Shown here piece by piece: positions 17,728 through 25,855 of a stretch of 64,000 bases of DNA. This stretch comes from Limnohabitans sp. WS1 (lineage in GTDB: Bacteria; Pseudomonadota; Gammaproteobacteria; Burkholderiales; Burkholderiaceae_C): assembly GCF_003063265.1 (NCBI RefSeq), contig NZ_NERU01000016.1, positions 52,061 to 116,060 on the forward strand. The letters run 5' to 3'. Under the pieces are notes generated by a model. The model was not told where the DNA came from, ran no database searches, and saw only the letters and a list, made by a program, of their open reading frames with translations. Within the stretch, counting starts at the first letter, position 1. The number at the start of each line of letters is the position of its first letter. Both the position numbers and the translations under genes were made by a program.

Positions 17728-18363
17728 ATGACTCATTTTTACGAACCCCACCTGGGCCACGGCCTCAAGCACGACCCCTTCAACGCCATCGTGGGTCCCC
17801 GCCCCATTGGCTGGGTGTCCAGCCGCAGCGACAGCGGCGTGCTCAATTTGGCCCCCTACAGTTTTTTCAATGCCTTCAACTACGTGCCCCCGCTGATTGG
17901 TTTTTCCAGCATCGGGCGCAAGGACTCGCTCAATAACATTGAAGCCAATGGCGAATTTGTGTGGAACTTGGTCACGCGCCCCCTGGCCGAAGCCATGAAC
18001 CAGACCTGCGAGGGCGTGCCCCCCGAGGTGGACGAATTTGCCCTGGCCGGTCTGACCCCCGCCCCATCCCGCTTGCTGAGCGTGCCCCGGGTGGCCGAGA
18101 GCCCGGTCAGCTTTGAATGCCGCTGCACCCAAATTTTGCAAATGCAAAACCTGCAGGGCGAAAAAGTGGACACATGGATGGTGTTTGGCCAGGTGATTGG
18201 GGTGCACATCGACGAGCGCCTGATTGCCAACGGGGTCTACGACACGGCCAACGCCGGGCACATCCTGCGCGGGGGCGGCCCAGCCGATTACTTCAGCATC
18301 GGCCCCGAGCAGCTGTTCAAGATGTACCGACCTGAAAGCGGCGCACGCGACCTGCCCAAGTGA
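17728..18363 (+). CDS. Flavin reductase-like domain protein
   Basis: A 211-residue protein of the flavin_reductase-like (split-barrel FMN-binding) family: IVGPRPIGWVSSRS (about residues 22-35), NLAPYSFFNAFNYVPPLIGF and a GEFVWNLV segment. A longer frame from 17530 runs through the repeat and is rejected; start 17728 gives the normal length. It probably binds FMN and may supply reduced flavin or act as an oxidoreductase itself. The gene stands alone between two REPIN islands. Confidence 0.87.
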   Translation: MTHFYEPHLGHGLKHDPFNAIVGPRPIGWVSSRSDSGVLNLAPYSFFNAFNYVPPLIGFSSIGRKDSLNNIEANGEFVWNLVTRPLAEAMNQTCEGVPPEVDEFALAGLTPAPSRLLSVPRVAESPVSFECRCTQILQMQNLQGEKVDTWMVFGQVIGVHIDERLIANGVYDTANAGHILRGGGPADYFSIGPEQLFKMYRPESGARDLPK

Positions 18364-18440
18364 GTTGAACAGTGGATCCCGCCTAATGAAGTCTGAAGTG
18401 AAGGCTTGTCTTGGGCACAGCGACCAGCCATGTGAACAAT

Positions 18441-18873
18441 GTAGGAGCCCCGCCCTAGCGGCGATTCTTGGTGGTCTGTGACGGTGATCGCGACGAGGGC
18501 GTCGCTCCTACAGGGGATGCCCTGCATTTTGTGGGAGCCCCGCCCTCGGGGCGATTCTTGGTGGTCTGCGAGGGTGATCGCGACGAGGGCGTCGCTCCTA
18601 CAAGGGGATGCCCTGCATTTTGTGGGAGCCCCGCCCTCGGGGCGATTGTTGGTGGTCTGCGACGGTGATCGCGACGAGGGCGTCGCTCCTACAAGGGGAT
18701 GCCCTGCATTTTGTGGGAGCCCCGCCCTCGGGGCGATTCTTGGTGGTTTGCGAGGGTGATCGCGACGGGGGCGTCGCACCTACAAGGAATGCACTGCATT
18801 TTGTAGGAGCCCCGCCCTCGGGGCAATTCTTGTTGGTCTGCGAGGCTTTTCGCGACGGGGGCATCGCTCCTCC
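18441..18873 (+). repeat. Tandem REPIN array, 5 copies (island B)
   Basis: Five 71-bp units start at 18441, 18531, 18622, 18713 and 18803, a period of 90-91 bp. Each has a left arm with hairpin GCCCCG-CCCT-CGGGGC, a TCTTGGTGGTCTGCGAGG centre and a right arm ending GCTCCTAC. The 20-bp linker is AAGGGGATGCCCTGCATTTT. The first unit has a damaged left hairpin (CCCTAGCGG) and the last a degraded right end. Open frames across it are artefacts of the repeat. The rest of the gap (18874-19000) holds no recognised element. Confidence 0.93.
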
Positions 18874-19000
18874 CAAAAAGCGTTCATGCAAACTTCAGCG
18901 TGCCGGACCAACAAGTGACACGGGCCTTGGGTTTTCCCTAGCCTGCACTGTGTACTGTGGGCCGCATGATTTGGGCAGACAAGTTCAACCCCAGCCCGTC

Positions 19001-20662
19001 ATGACCTCACCTTCTTCTGCATCCCCCGCCCAGGCCACCATCTGCAGCACCATGATGCAGATGCCCTTGTCGCTGAACCACTTGCTCGAACGGGCGGGCA
19101 CTTTGTTTGCCCGCAACGAGATCGTCTCGCGCCTGCCCGACAAGTCGCTGGTGCGGCACAGCTACGGCGCGTTTTACCAACGCACGCGCCAGTTGGCACA
19201 AGCCCTGCAAAACCTGGGCTTGCAAAAGGGTGAACGCGTGGCCACGCTGTGCTGGAACCACCATGCGCACCTGGAGTGCTATTTCGGCATCCCGGCCGCG
19301 GGCGGCGTGATGCACACCCTCAACCTGCGCCTGTCGCCCGAAGAGATCGCTTGGATCGCCAACGACGCGCAAGACAAGGTGCTGATCATCGACGACGTGT
19401 TGCTGCCGCTGTACCAGCAGTTTGCGCACCTCTACCGTTTCGAGCGCGTGATCGTGTTCCCGTTTTCCGGGGCAGCGGTGCCCGCACCCTTCACCGATTA
19501 CGAGCAGTTGCTCGCCAGCACCGACACACAGGCTTTTCAATACGCCCCGCACGCCGAAGACGATGCTGTGTCCATGTGCTACACCTCGGGCACCACGGGC
19601 CGCCCCAAAGGCGTGGTGTACTCGCACCGCTCCACCATCTTGCACACGCTGGTGGGCTGCTTGGGAGACTTTTGGGGCTTGAAAGGCAGCGACGTCATCT
19701 TGCCCGTCACGCCCATGTTCCACGCCAACAGCTGGGGCATTCCGTATGGCGCGGTGATGATGGGCGTCAAGCTCGTGTTTCCCGGCCCGCACCTGCACCC
19801 GGAAGACCTGTTGGACCTGATGACGGCCGAGCCCCCCACACTCTCGCTGGGCGTGCCCACCATCTGGATGGGCCTGATCCAGGCTTTTGAGGCCGCACAA
19901 ACTACCCAACCGGACCGCTGGAAACTGCCCGCTGGCATGCGCTCATTGGTGGGTGGTGCGGCCGTGCCCGAGGCGCTGATTCGCGCCTTTGACCGGCACG
20001 GCATCTGGATTTTGCAAGGGTGGGGCATGACCGAAACCTCGCCTTTGTGCACCGTGTCTTACCCTAAGTCGGAGCTGAAAGATGCGCCCATGGACGAGCG
20101 TTACCGCCGCGCTGCCATGGCGGGCGTGCCCGTGCCCTTGACCGAATTGCGCATCCGGGGCGAAGACGGACTCGATGCGCCTTGGGACGGCCAGCATGTG
20201 GGCGAAATCCAGGTGCGCGGACCCTTCATCACCGGCAGCTACCACCAGGTGCCCGTGAGCGAAGACAAGTTCAGCGCCGACGGTTGGCTGCGCACGGGCG
20301 ATGTGGCCAGCCTGGACGCCTTGGGTTTTGTGCGCATCACCGACCGCACCAAAGACCTGATCAAGTCGGGCGGCGAGTGGATCAGCTCGGTCGATCTGGA
20401 AAACGCCCTGATGGCCCACCCCGACGTGGCTGAAGCGGCCGTCATTGCCATCCCCGACCCCAAGTGGAGCGAGCGGCCGCTGGCTTGCATCGTGCTCAAA
20501 CCTGGCAAAGCACCACGGCCCGGAGACTTTGCCGCGCACTTGCTGCAGCACGGCTTTGCCAAATGGCAAGTGCCCGACCGCTACGAGTTCATCGACGCCG
20601 TGCCCCGAACCTCCACGGGCAAGTTCTACAAGCTCAAACTGCGCGAACGCTTTCCGGCCTGA
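19001..20662 (+). CDS. Medium/long-chain fatty acyl-CoA ligase (AlkK-like)
   Basis: A 553-residue adenylate-forming enzyme. It has the AMP-binding motif YTSGTTGRPKGV (about residues 195), GWGMTETSP (about 340), the hinge GWLRTGDVA, and KSGGEWISS and TGKFYKL in the C-terminal domain with catalytic Lys. The N-terminus MMQMPLSLNHLLERA is typical of AlkK-type ligases. Start 19001 is plausible, and ATG 19051 is out of frame. A much longer frame begins inside the REPIN array and is rejected. It activates fatty or similar acids to CoA thioesters; chain length cannot be read from sequence. Confidence 0.9.
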   Translation: MTSPSSASPAQATICSTMMQMPLSLNHLLERAGTLFARNEIVSRLPDKSLVRHSYGAFYQRTRQLAQALQNLGLQKGERVATLCWNHHAHLECYFGIPAAGGVMHTLNLRLSPEEIAWIANDAQDKVLIIDDVLLPLYQQFAHLYRFERVIVFPFSGAAVPAPFTDYEQLLASTDTQAFQYAPHAEDDAVSMCYTSGTTGRPKGVVYSHRSTILHTLVGCLGDFWGLKGSDVILPVTPMFHANSWGIPYGAVMMGVKLVFPGPHLHPEDLLDLMTAEPPTLSLGVPTIWMGLIQAFEAAQTTQPDRWKLPAGMRSLVGGAAVPEALIRAFDRHGIWILQGWGMTETSPLCTVSYPKSELKDAPMDERYRRAAMAGVPVPLTELRIRGEDGLDAPWDGQHVGEIQVRGPFITGSYHQVPVSEDKFSADGWLRTGDVASLDALGFVRITDRTKDLIKSGGEWISSVDLENALMAHPDVAEAAVIAIPDPKWSERPLACIVLKPGKAPRPGDFAAHLLQHGFAKWQVPDRYEFIDAVPRTSTGKFYKLKLRERFPA

Positions 20663-20749
20663 GGCCGCAGACTGCGCTTTGCTCAGCACTGACTGTGGGA
20701 GTCATTGCTTTTGTAGAAGGCCCTGCTTTTGTGAGGGCCCCTTCATTTT

Positions 20750-21256
20750 GTGGGAGCCCCGCCCTCGGGACGATGGGTAGTGGTCTGCGAGGCTTTTCGC
20801 GGCGGGGGCGCCGCTCCTACAAGGGAAGGCCCTGCTTTTGTGAGCGCCCCTTCATTTTGTGGGTGCCCCGCCCTCGGGGCGATGGGTGGTGGTCTGCGAG
20901 GCTTTTTGCGACGAGGGTGCCGCTCCTACAAGGGAAGGCCCTGCTTTTGTGAGCGCCCCTTCATTTTGTGGGAGCCCCGCCCTCGGGGCGATGGGTGGTG
21001 GTCTGCGAGGCTTTTCGCGACGAGGGCGTCGCTCCTACAAGGGAAGGCCCCGCTTTTGTGAGCGCCCCTTCATTTTGTGGGTGCCCCGCCCTCGGGACGA
21101 TGGCTAGTGGTCTGCGAGGCTTTTCGCGACGAGGGCGTCGCTCCTACAAGGGAAGGCCCTGTTTTTGTGAGAGCCCCTTCATTTTGTGGGAGCCCCGCCC
21201 TTGAGGCGATGGGTCGTGGTCTGCGAGGCTTTTCGCGGCGGGGGCGTCGCTCCTAC
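20750..21256 (+). repeat. Tandem REPIN array, 5 copies, 109-bp period (island C)
   Basis: Units of 71 bp start at 20750, 20859, 20968, 21077 and 21186, an exact 109-bp period. The linker (AAGGGAAGGCCCTGCTTTTG, then TGAGCGCCCCTTCATTTT) is longer than in island B, and the centre reads GGGTGGTGGTCTGCGAGG. Copies differ by few bases, pointing to recent amplification. The rest of the gap (20663-20749 and 21257-21393) shows one degenerate half-unit and no gene. Confidence 0.94.
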
Positions 21257-21393
21257 AAGGGAAAGCCCTGCTTAAGCTTCGTGCCAACATCATTGGGCAA
21301 GATCAACAGTAGGCTCCCAGGGCATGGGGTTAAGGGGCACAGCCCACAATCAGGTGGCGCTGCTTGAGCGCACCTTTTTTCAAGGGGATGACC

Positions 21394-22434
21394 ATGCGCC
21401 ACCCGTTTGTCATGGCTTTGTGTGCCTGCCTGTTGTCTTGCAGCTTGGCCTGGGCGCAAGCTGCCAGGCAGACGGCTTCGTCACAAAACAATACCGATCA
21501 CACCCACCAAGCCTTGCCGCCCGAGCCACTGCAGCGGGTGCTGCAGTCGGTGGTCACGGTGCAAAGCCGAAGCCATGCGCAGGCCAACACCAGCCGCACC
21601 CTGGGTCAGCGCCGCGAAGGCTCGGGCGTGGTGATCGGCCCCGACCTGGTGCTGACCATCGGCTATCTGCTGCTCGAAGCCGAAAGCGTGGACCTGATCG
21701 ACCACCAGGGCCGCCGCATTCCAGGGCAAGTGCGGGCGGTGGACAACCTCAGTGGTCTGGGCCTGATCCGCGCCTTGGTGCCACTGCGCCTGGAATCGGT
21801 GCCGCTGGGCGACTCGGACAGCCTGCCCACCCCCGGCAAGCTCTGGACCCTGGGTCAAAACGAAACCGCCCCGACGGCCCTGGAACTGGTCTCCAGAAAG
21901 TTCTTTGCGGGCGGCTGGGAATATTTGCTGGAAGCGCCTTTGATGACGATGCCAGCAGTGAACAACTGGAGTGGTTCCGGTCTGTTTGATGATCAGGGCC
22001 GACTGGTGGGCATTGGCTCTTTGTTGGTGCAAGACGTCTACGGCGACCAAGTGCCGCTGCCGGGCAATTTGTTTGTGCCGGTGAACCTGCTCAAAGACCC
22101 TCTGCCCGACTTGCTGCGCAGCGGCAAGCGTCCCGGCCCCGGCACGCCCTGGCTGGGCATCACCAGCCAGCGCCTGCCCAGCGGCGGCTTGGCCGTTTTG
22201 CGCGTCTCGCCAGGCAGTCCCGCAGCGCTGGCGGGCATTGCAGTGGGCGACACCTTGCTGGCCCTGCAAGGCCAAACGCTGCAGGACTTGCCCGACTTTT
22301 ATCGCCGCCTGCGGGCCTTAGGGCCTGCAGGCAGCCCCTTGACCCTCACGGTGCGCAGCGATGGCCAAAGCCGCGATGTGGATTTGCTCAGCACCGACCG
22401 TGCAACAGCTTTGAAACGACCCAGCGGGATTTAA
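21394..22434 (+). CDS. HtrA/S1C-like protein with PDZ domain, probable pseudoprotease
   Basis: A 346-residue exported protein with a signal peptide (residues 1-22, ending LAWAQA), a trypsin-like domain (about 45-235) and a PDZ domain (about 240-335, GGLAVLRVSPGSPAALAGI). Aligned with DegP/HtrA, the catalytic His position (TNxHV) reads TIGYL near 88-92, and the Asp position (SDxA) reads LSGLGL near 119-124. Only the serine strand (NWSGSGLFD, 191-199) is kept. The triad therefore appears lost, suggesting a binding or scaffold role in the periplasm. The start is at ATG 21394, seven bases after AAGGGG; the ATG six bases earlier is too close to it. Confidence 0.82.
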   Translation: MRHPFVMALCACLLSCSLAWAQAARQTASSQNNTDHTHQALPPEPLQRVLQSVVTVQSRSHAQANTSRTLGQRREGSGVVIGPDLVLTIGYLLLEAESVDLIDHQGRRIPGQVRAVDNLSGLGLIRALVPLRLESVPLGDSDSLPTPGKLWTLGQNETAPTALELVSRKFFAGGWEYLLEAPLMTMPAVNNWSGSGLFDDQGRLVGIGSLLVQDVYGDQVPLPGNLFVPVNLLKDPLPDLLRSGKRPGPGTPWLGITSQRLPSGGLAVLRVSPGSPAALAGIAVGDTLLALQGQTLQDLPDFYRRLRALGPAGSPLTLTVRSDGQSRDVDLLSTDRATALKRPSGI

Positions 22435-22497
22435 CGGCGTTTGGGGTTTGAAAGCCCTGCATTTTTTTGGGGCCGCCATTTTGGGGCTTTGCATTTT

Positions 22498-22678
22498 GTG
22501 GGAGCTCCGCCATCGGGGCGATGGGTGGTGGTCTGTGAGGCTTTTCGCGACGGGGGCGTCACTCCTACAGGGGAAGGCCCAGCTTTTTTTGAGGGCCCCT
22601 TCATTTTGTGGGAGCCCCGCCCTCGGGGCGATGGGTGGTGGTCTGCGAGGCTTTTCGCGACGGGGGCGTCGCTCCTAC
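22498..22678 (+). repeat. REPIN pair (island D)
   Basis: Two 71-bp units at 22498-22568 and 22608-22678 in the gap between the HtrA-like gene and the deacylase gene, separated by a 39-bp linker similar to that of island C. The first copy has arm substitutions (GAGCTCCGCCATCGGGG). The flanks (22435-22497 and 22679-22812) hold nothing else recognised. Confidence 0.9.
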
Positions 22679-22812
22679 AGCGAACATGCCTTGCGTCTGG
22701 AAAACCCTGATATCCACTGCGCGACAGGCTCAGGCGAGCAACTGCCTATAGTCCCCAAAACGTTGGGCATCCCCCACACGTCTGGCTTTCACTGCAGCAA
22801 GGTTTTTGACAG

Positions 22813-24501
22813 ATGCACGATTTGATCATCCGCAACGCTCAGGTTTATGACGGCTCCGGTGCGCCCCCGGTGCAAGCCGATGTCGCCGTCTCACAAGGCC
22901 GCATCACCCACATCGGCACCGTCGAAGGTCCGGCACAGGAAACCGTCGATGCCCAAGGCTTGGCGCTGATGCCCGGCATCGTGGACCTGCACACCCACTA
23001 CGACGCGCAGGTCACCTGGGACCGCACCATGTCGCCTTCTCCCGCACTGGGCGTGACCACGGCGGTGATTGGCAATTGCGGTTTTGGCATCGCGCCCTGC
23101 CCTGCGCCGCTGCGCGAGACCATGCTGAAAAACTTGTCGGTGGTCGAAGGCATGGACTTGCAATCCTTGCTCACCGGTGTGGACTGGCAGTTTGAGTCCT
23201 TTGGCCAATACATGGACCAGCTGCGCCGCATCGGCCCTTACGTCAACACCGCCGTGTTCGCAGGCCACTCGGTCATCCGCACCGCCGTGATGGGTGCAGA
23301 CGGCTCTGCCCGGGTCGATCCCACAGAGGATCAACTGCAGACCATGCAAGCCTTGGTGCGCGATGCCATGGACCACGGTGCCATTGGGTTTGCGTCTTCG
23401 TTTTCGCCCAACCACAGTGGTTTCGGCGGCATCCCCATGCCGTCCACCATCGCCTCCGAAAATGAGCTTCGGGCTTTGGCCGGTGTGCTGGGCGAAAAAA
23501 ACAAGGGCGTGTTCATGATGGCCACCGGCACCCGCGCCAGCCCCGACGTGATGGAGTCCATCGTTCAAGACACGGGACGGCCCGGCTACATCTCTACGGT
23601 ACTGACCATGTACAACGAAGGCAACCCCGGCTTGGGGGCCACCTATTACGAGCGCTGCGCCCAAGCCCTGGCGCGCGGCAACGAGCTGTATGTGCTGACC
23701 AGCTGCCAGCCGCTGTCGTTTGACTTCACCTTGACCGACCCCTATGTGCTGCTCAGCCACTCGGCCTTTGATGCGGTGAAGACCGCGACGCCAGATCAAT
23801 TGCCAGCGCTGTACCGATCGCCCGAATTCCGCGAAGCCTTTCGCCAGAACCTGCGCCAGCCCAAGGCGGGCATTTTGTTTCTGGGCAACTGGCGACACAT
23901 CGAAGTGGGTGCCACTGTGCATTCGGAAAACCAGGCACTCGAAGGCGTGAGCATTCAGGCCCTGGCCGATCAGCGCGGCCTGGACCCGGTCGACGTGTTC
24001 TTTGACCTGGCCTTGTCTGAAAACCTGGGCACACATTTTGTGGGCAAGTTTTTCAACAACAACGACGACGGTGTGGCCCCTTCGCTCAAGCACACCGCCA
24101 GCGTCATCACGCTGTCAGATGCCGGTGCCCACCTCACCTACATGTGCGACGCGGGCTTTGGCCTGTATTTTCTGGCGCACTGGGTGCGCGACACCGGACA
24201 CTTCAGCCTGGCCGAAGGCGTGCGCCGCCTGACCAGCGAGCCCGCTGACCGCTTTCGCATTCCCGACCGAGGCCGTTTGCAAGTGGGCCTGCCCGCCGAC
24301 CTGTTGCTGTTCGACCCGGCCAGCGTGGGCATCTCCAAACCCTTGCCGCGCCAGGACTTGCCTGGCGGCGGCACGCGCATGGTGCGCGAGGCCACAGGCG
24401 TGCACGGCGTCTGGGTCAATGGTGTGAAAGTGCACGACGGCCAAGACTATGTGGACCATTCACACGGGCCCGGCCAAGTGCTCGACCAATTCAATTCATA
24501 A
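22813..24501 (+). CDS. N-acyl-D-amino-acid deacylase family amidohydrolase
   Basis: A 562-residue metal-dependent amidohydrolase of the D-aminoacylase/dihydroorotase superfamily. The metal motif DLHTHYDAQ has His60 and His62, followed by GNCGFGIAPC (Cys89) and SDAGAHLTYMCD near residue 436. It would release D-amino acids from N-acyl derivatives or hydrolyse a related amide. It is followed 11 bases later by a Bug receptor gene, so uptake and hydrolysis of the same compound may be linked. The exact substrate is unknown, as annotations in this family are loose. Confidence 0.88.
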   Translation: MHDLIIRNAQVYDGSGAPPVQADVAVSQGRITHIGTVEGPAQETVDAQGLALMPGIVDLHTHYDAQVTWDRTMSPSPALGVTTAVIGNCGFGIAPCPAPLRETMLKNLSVVEGMDLQSLLTGVDWQFESFGQYMDQLRRIGPYVNTAVFAGHSVIRTAVMGADGSARVDPTEDQLQTMQALVRDAMDHGAIGFASSFSPNHSGFGGIPMPSTIASENELRALAGVLGEKNKGVFMMATGTRASPDVMESIVQDTGRPGYISTVLTMYNEGNPGLGATYYERCAQALARGNELYVLTSCQPLSFDFTLTDPYVLLSHSAFDAVKTATPDQLPALYRSPEFREAFRQNLRQPKAGILFLGNWRHIEVGATVHSENQALEGVSIQALADQRGLDPVDVFFDLALSENLGTHFVGKFFNNNDDGVAPSLKHTASVITLSDAGAHLTYMCDAGFGLYFLAHWVRDTGHFSLAEGVRRLTSEPADRFRIPDRGRLQVGLPADLLLFDPASVGISKPLPRQDLPGGGTRMVREATGVHGVWVNGVKVHDGQDYVDHSHGPGQVLDQFNS

Positions 24502-24512
24502 GGAGTGTGTTC

Positions 24513-25478
24513 ATGTCCATCCAACGTCGTATCTTGACCGGCCTCTTGCTGGCCTTCATGGCCAGCAGCATCTGGGCCCAAAGCTGGCCCAACAAGCCCG
24601 TGCGCATGATCATCGCTTTCCCGCCCGGCGGCCCCACCGACCTGGTCTCAAGGGTGCTGGCACAACGCCTGTCTGAACAACTGGGTCAACAAGTCATCGT
24701 CGACAACAAGCCCGGCGCGGGTGGCAACCTGGCGGCCGAACTGGCCGCCAGAGCCACACCCGATGGCTACACGATTTTCTACAACACATCGGCCATCGTG
24801 ATTGGCCCAGCCTTGTACGGCAAAGTGAACTACGACACCCTGAAAGACTTTGCGCCCGTGGCCCTGACGGCCAGCGTGCCCATGGTGCTGGTGGTTAACC
24901 CGCAACTTCCAGCGCGCAGCGTCAAGGAGTTTCTGGACCTGGCCAAATCGCGCCCCGGTGCACTGAACTACAGCTCATCCGGCACCGGCACCATCACGCA
25001 TTTGGCCAGCGCCATGATGTCCACCCAAACCGGCGTGTTGACCCAGCACATCCCCTACAAAGGCAGCGCCCCGGGCTTGGTGGATCTGGCTGCGGGCCAA
25101 ACGCAATTCATGATCGACACCATCAACACGGTCTTGCCTTATGTGCGTGACAACCGCCTGCGCGGTCTGGCGGTGACCAGCATCAAGCGCTCCAGCCTCT
25201 TGCCGGACCTGCCCACGCTGGCTGAATCGGGCATGCCCGGTTTTGATGCCGCCGCCTGGCAAGGCATCGTGGTGCCCACCGGCACCCCGGCCGACATCAT
25301 TCAAAAGCTCAACACCGAAGTGAACAAGGCGCTGGCCCACCCCGATTTACGCGCCCGCTTGGCCGCACAAGGCGCTGAAATTCTGGGCGGCACGCCCGCC
25401 GAATACGCGGCCCACCTGCGCACCGAAATGCCGCGTTGGGCCAAGGCCGTGAAAGACTCGGGCGCCAAAGCCGAGTGA
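24513..25478 (+). CDS. Bug-type tripartite tricarboxylate receptor
   Basis: A 321-residue periplasmic binding protein with a signal peptide (1-22, ending SIWAQS). The first mature strand carries the Bug signature WPNKPVRMIIAFPPGGPTD, with GKVNYDTLKDFAPVAL and PYKGSAPGLVDLAAGQ further on. AGGAG at 24501-24505 sets ATG 24513. It is an orphan receptor without TctA/TctB genes nearby, common in Comamonadaceae. Pairing with the deacylase suggests a role in carboxylate or acyl-amino-acid uptake or sensing. Confidence 0.92.
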   Translation: MSIQRRILTGLLLAFMASSIWAQSWPNKPVRMIIAFPPGGPTDLVSRVLAQRLSEQLGQQVIVDNKPGAGGNLAAELAARATPDGYTIFYNTSAIVIGPALYGKVNYDTLKDFAPVALTASVPMVLVVNPQLPARSVKEFLDLAKSRPGALNYSSSGTGTITHLASAMMSTQTGVLTQHIPYKGSAPGLVDLAAGQTQFMIDTINTVLPYVRDNRLRGLAVTSIKRSSLLPDLPTLAESGMPGFDAAAWQGIVVPTGTPADIIQKLNTEVNKALAHPDLRARLAAQGAEILGGTPAEYAAHLRTEMPRWAKAVKDSGAKAE

Positions 25479-25512
25479 CCCTCGGGGCCAGCCAAATACA
25501 GGGCATTCCCCC

Positions 25513-25855
25513 GTAGGAGCGACGCCCCCGTCGCGAAAAGCCTCGCAGACCACCACCCATCGCCCCGAGGGCGGGGCTCCTACAAAATGCAGGGCATTCC
25601 CCAGTAGGAGCGACGCCCCCGTCGCGATCAGCCCCGCAGACCACCACCCATCGCCCCGAGGGCGGGCTCTTACAAAATGCAGGGCATTCCCCTGTAGGAG
25701 CGACGCCCCCGTCGCGATAAGCCTCGCAGACCACCACCCATCGCCCCGAGGGCGGGGCTCCTACAAAATGCAGGGCATTCCCCTGTAGGAGCGACGCCCT
25801 CGTCGCGATAAGCTCCGCAAACCGCCAAGAATCGCCCCGAGGGCAGGGCTCCTAC
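25513..25855 (-). repeat. Tandem REPIN array, 4 copies, reverse orientation (island E)
   Basis: Units at 25513-25583, 25604-25673, 25694-25764 and 25785-25855 with a 90-91 bp period. They are the reverse complement of islands A-D, starting GTAGGAGCGACGCC and ending GGGCGGGGCTCCTAC. The last unit overlaps the end of the CoA-transferase gene, whose TAG stop (complement of 25852-25854) is the TAG inside the arm's GTAGGAG. Confidence 0.93.

Noticed and set aside
18608..19000. N-terminal extension of the acyl-CoA ligase starting inside the REPIN array
   Set aside because: The extra 131 residues are repeat-derived and have no family similarity; the ligase aligns from about 19001.
20750..21367. Series of overlapping plus-strand frames of 78-162 residues with repeated GAPPSGRWVVVCEAF-like peptides
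   Set aside because: They are translations of the REPIN array; the peptide repeats because the DNA repeats, and no ribosome sites or start conservation are present.
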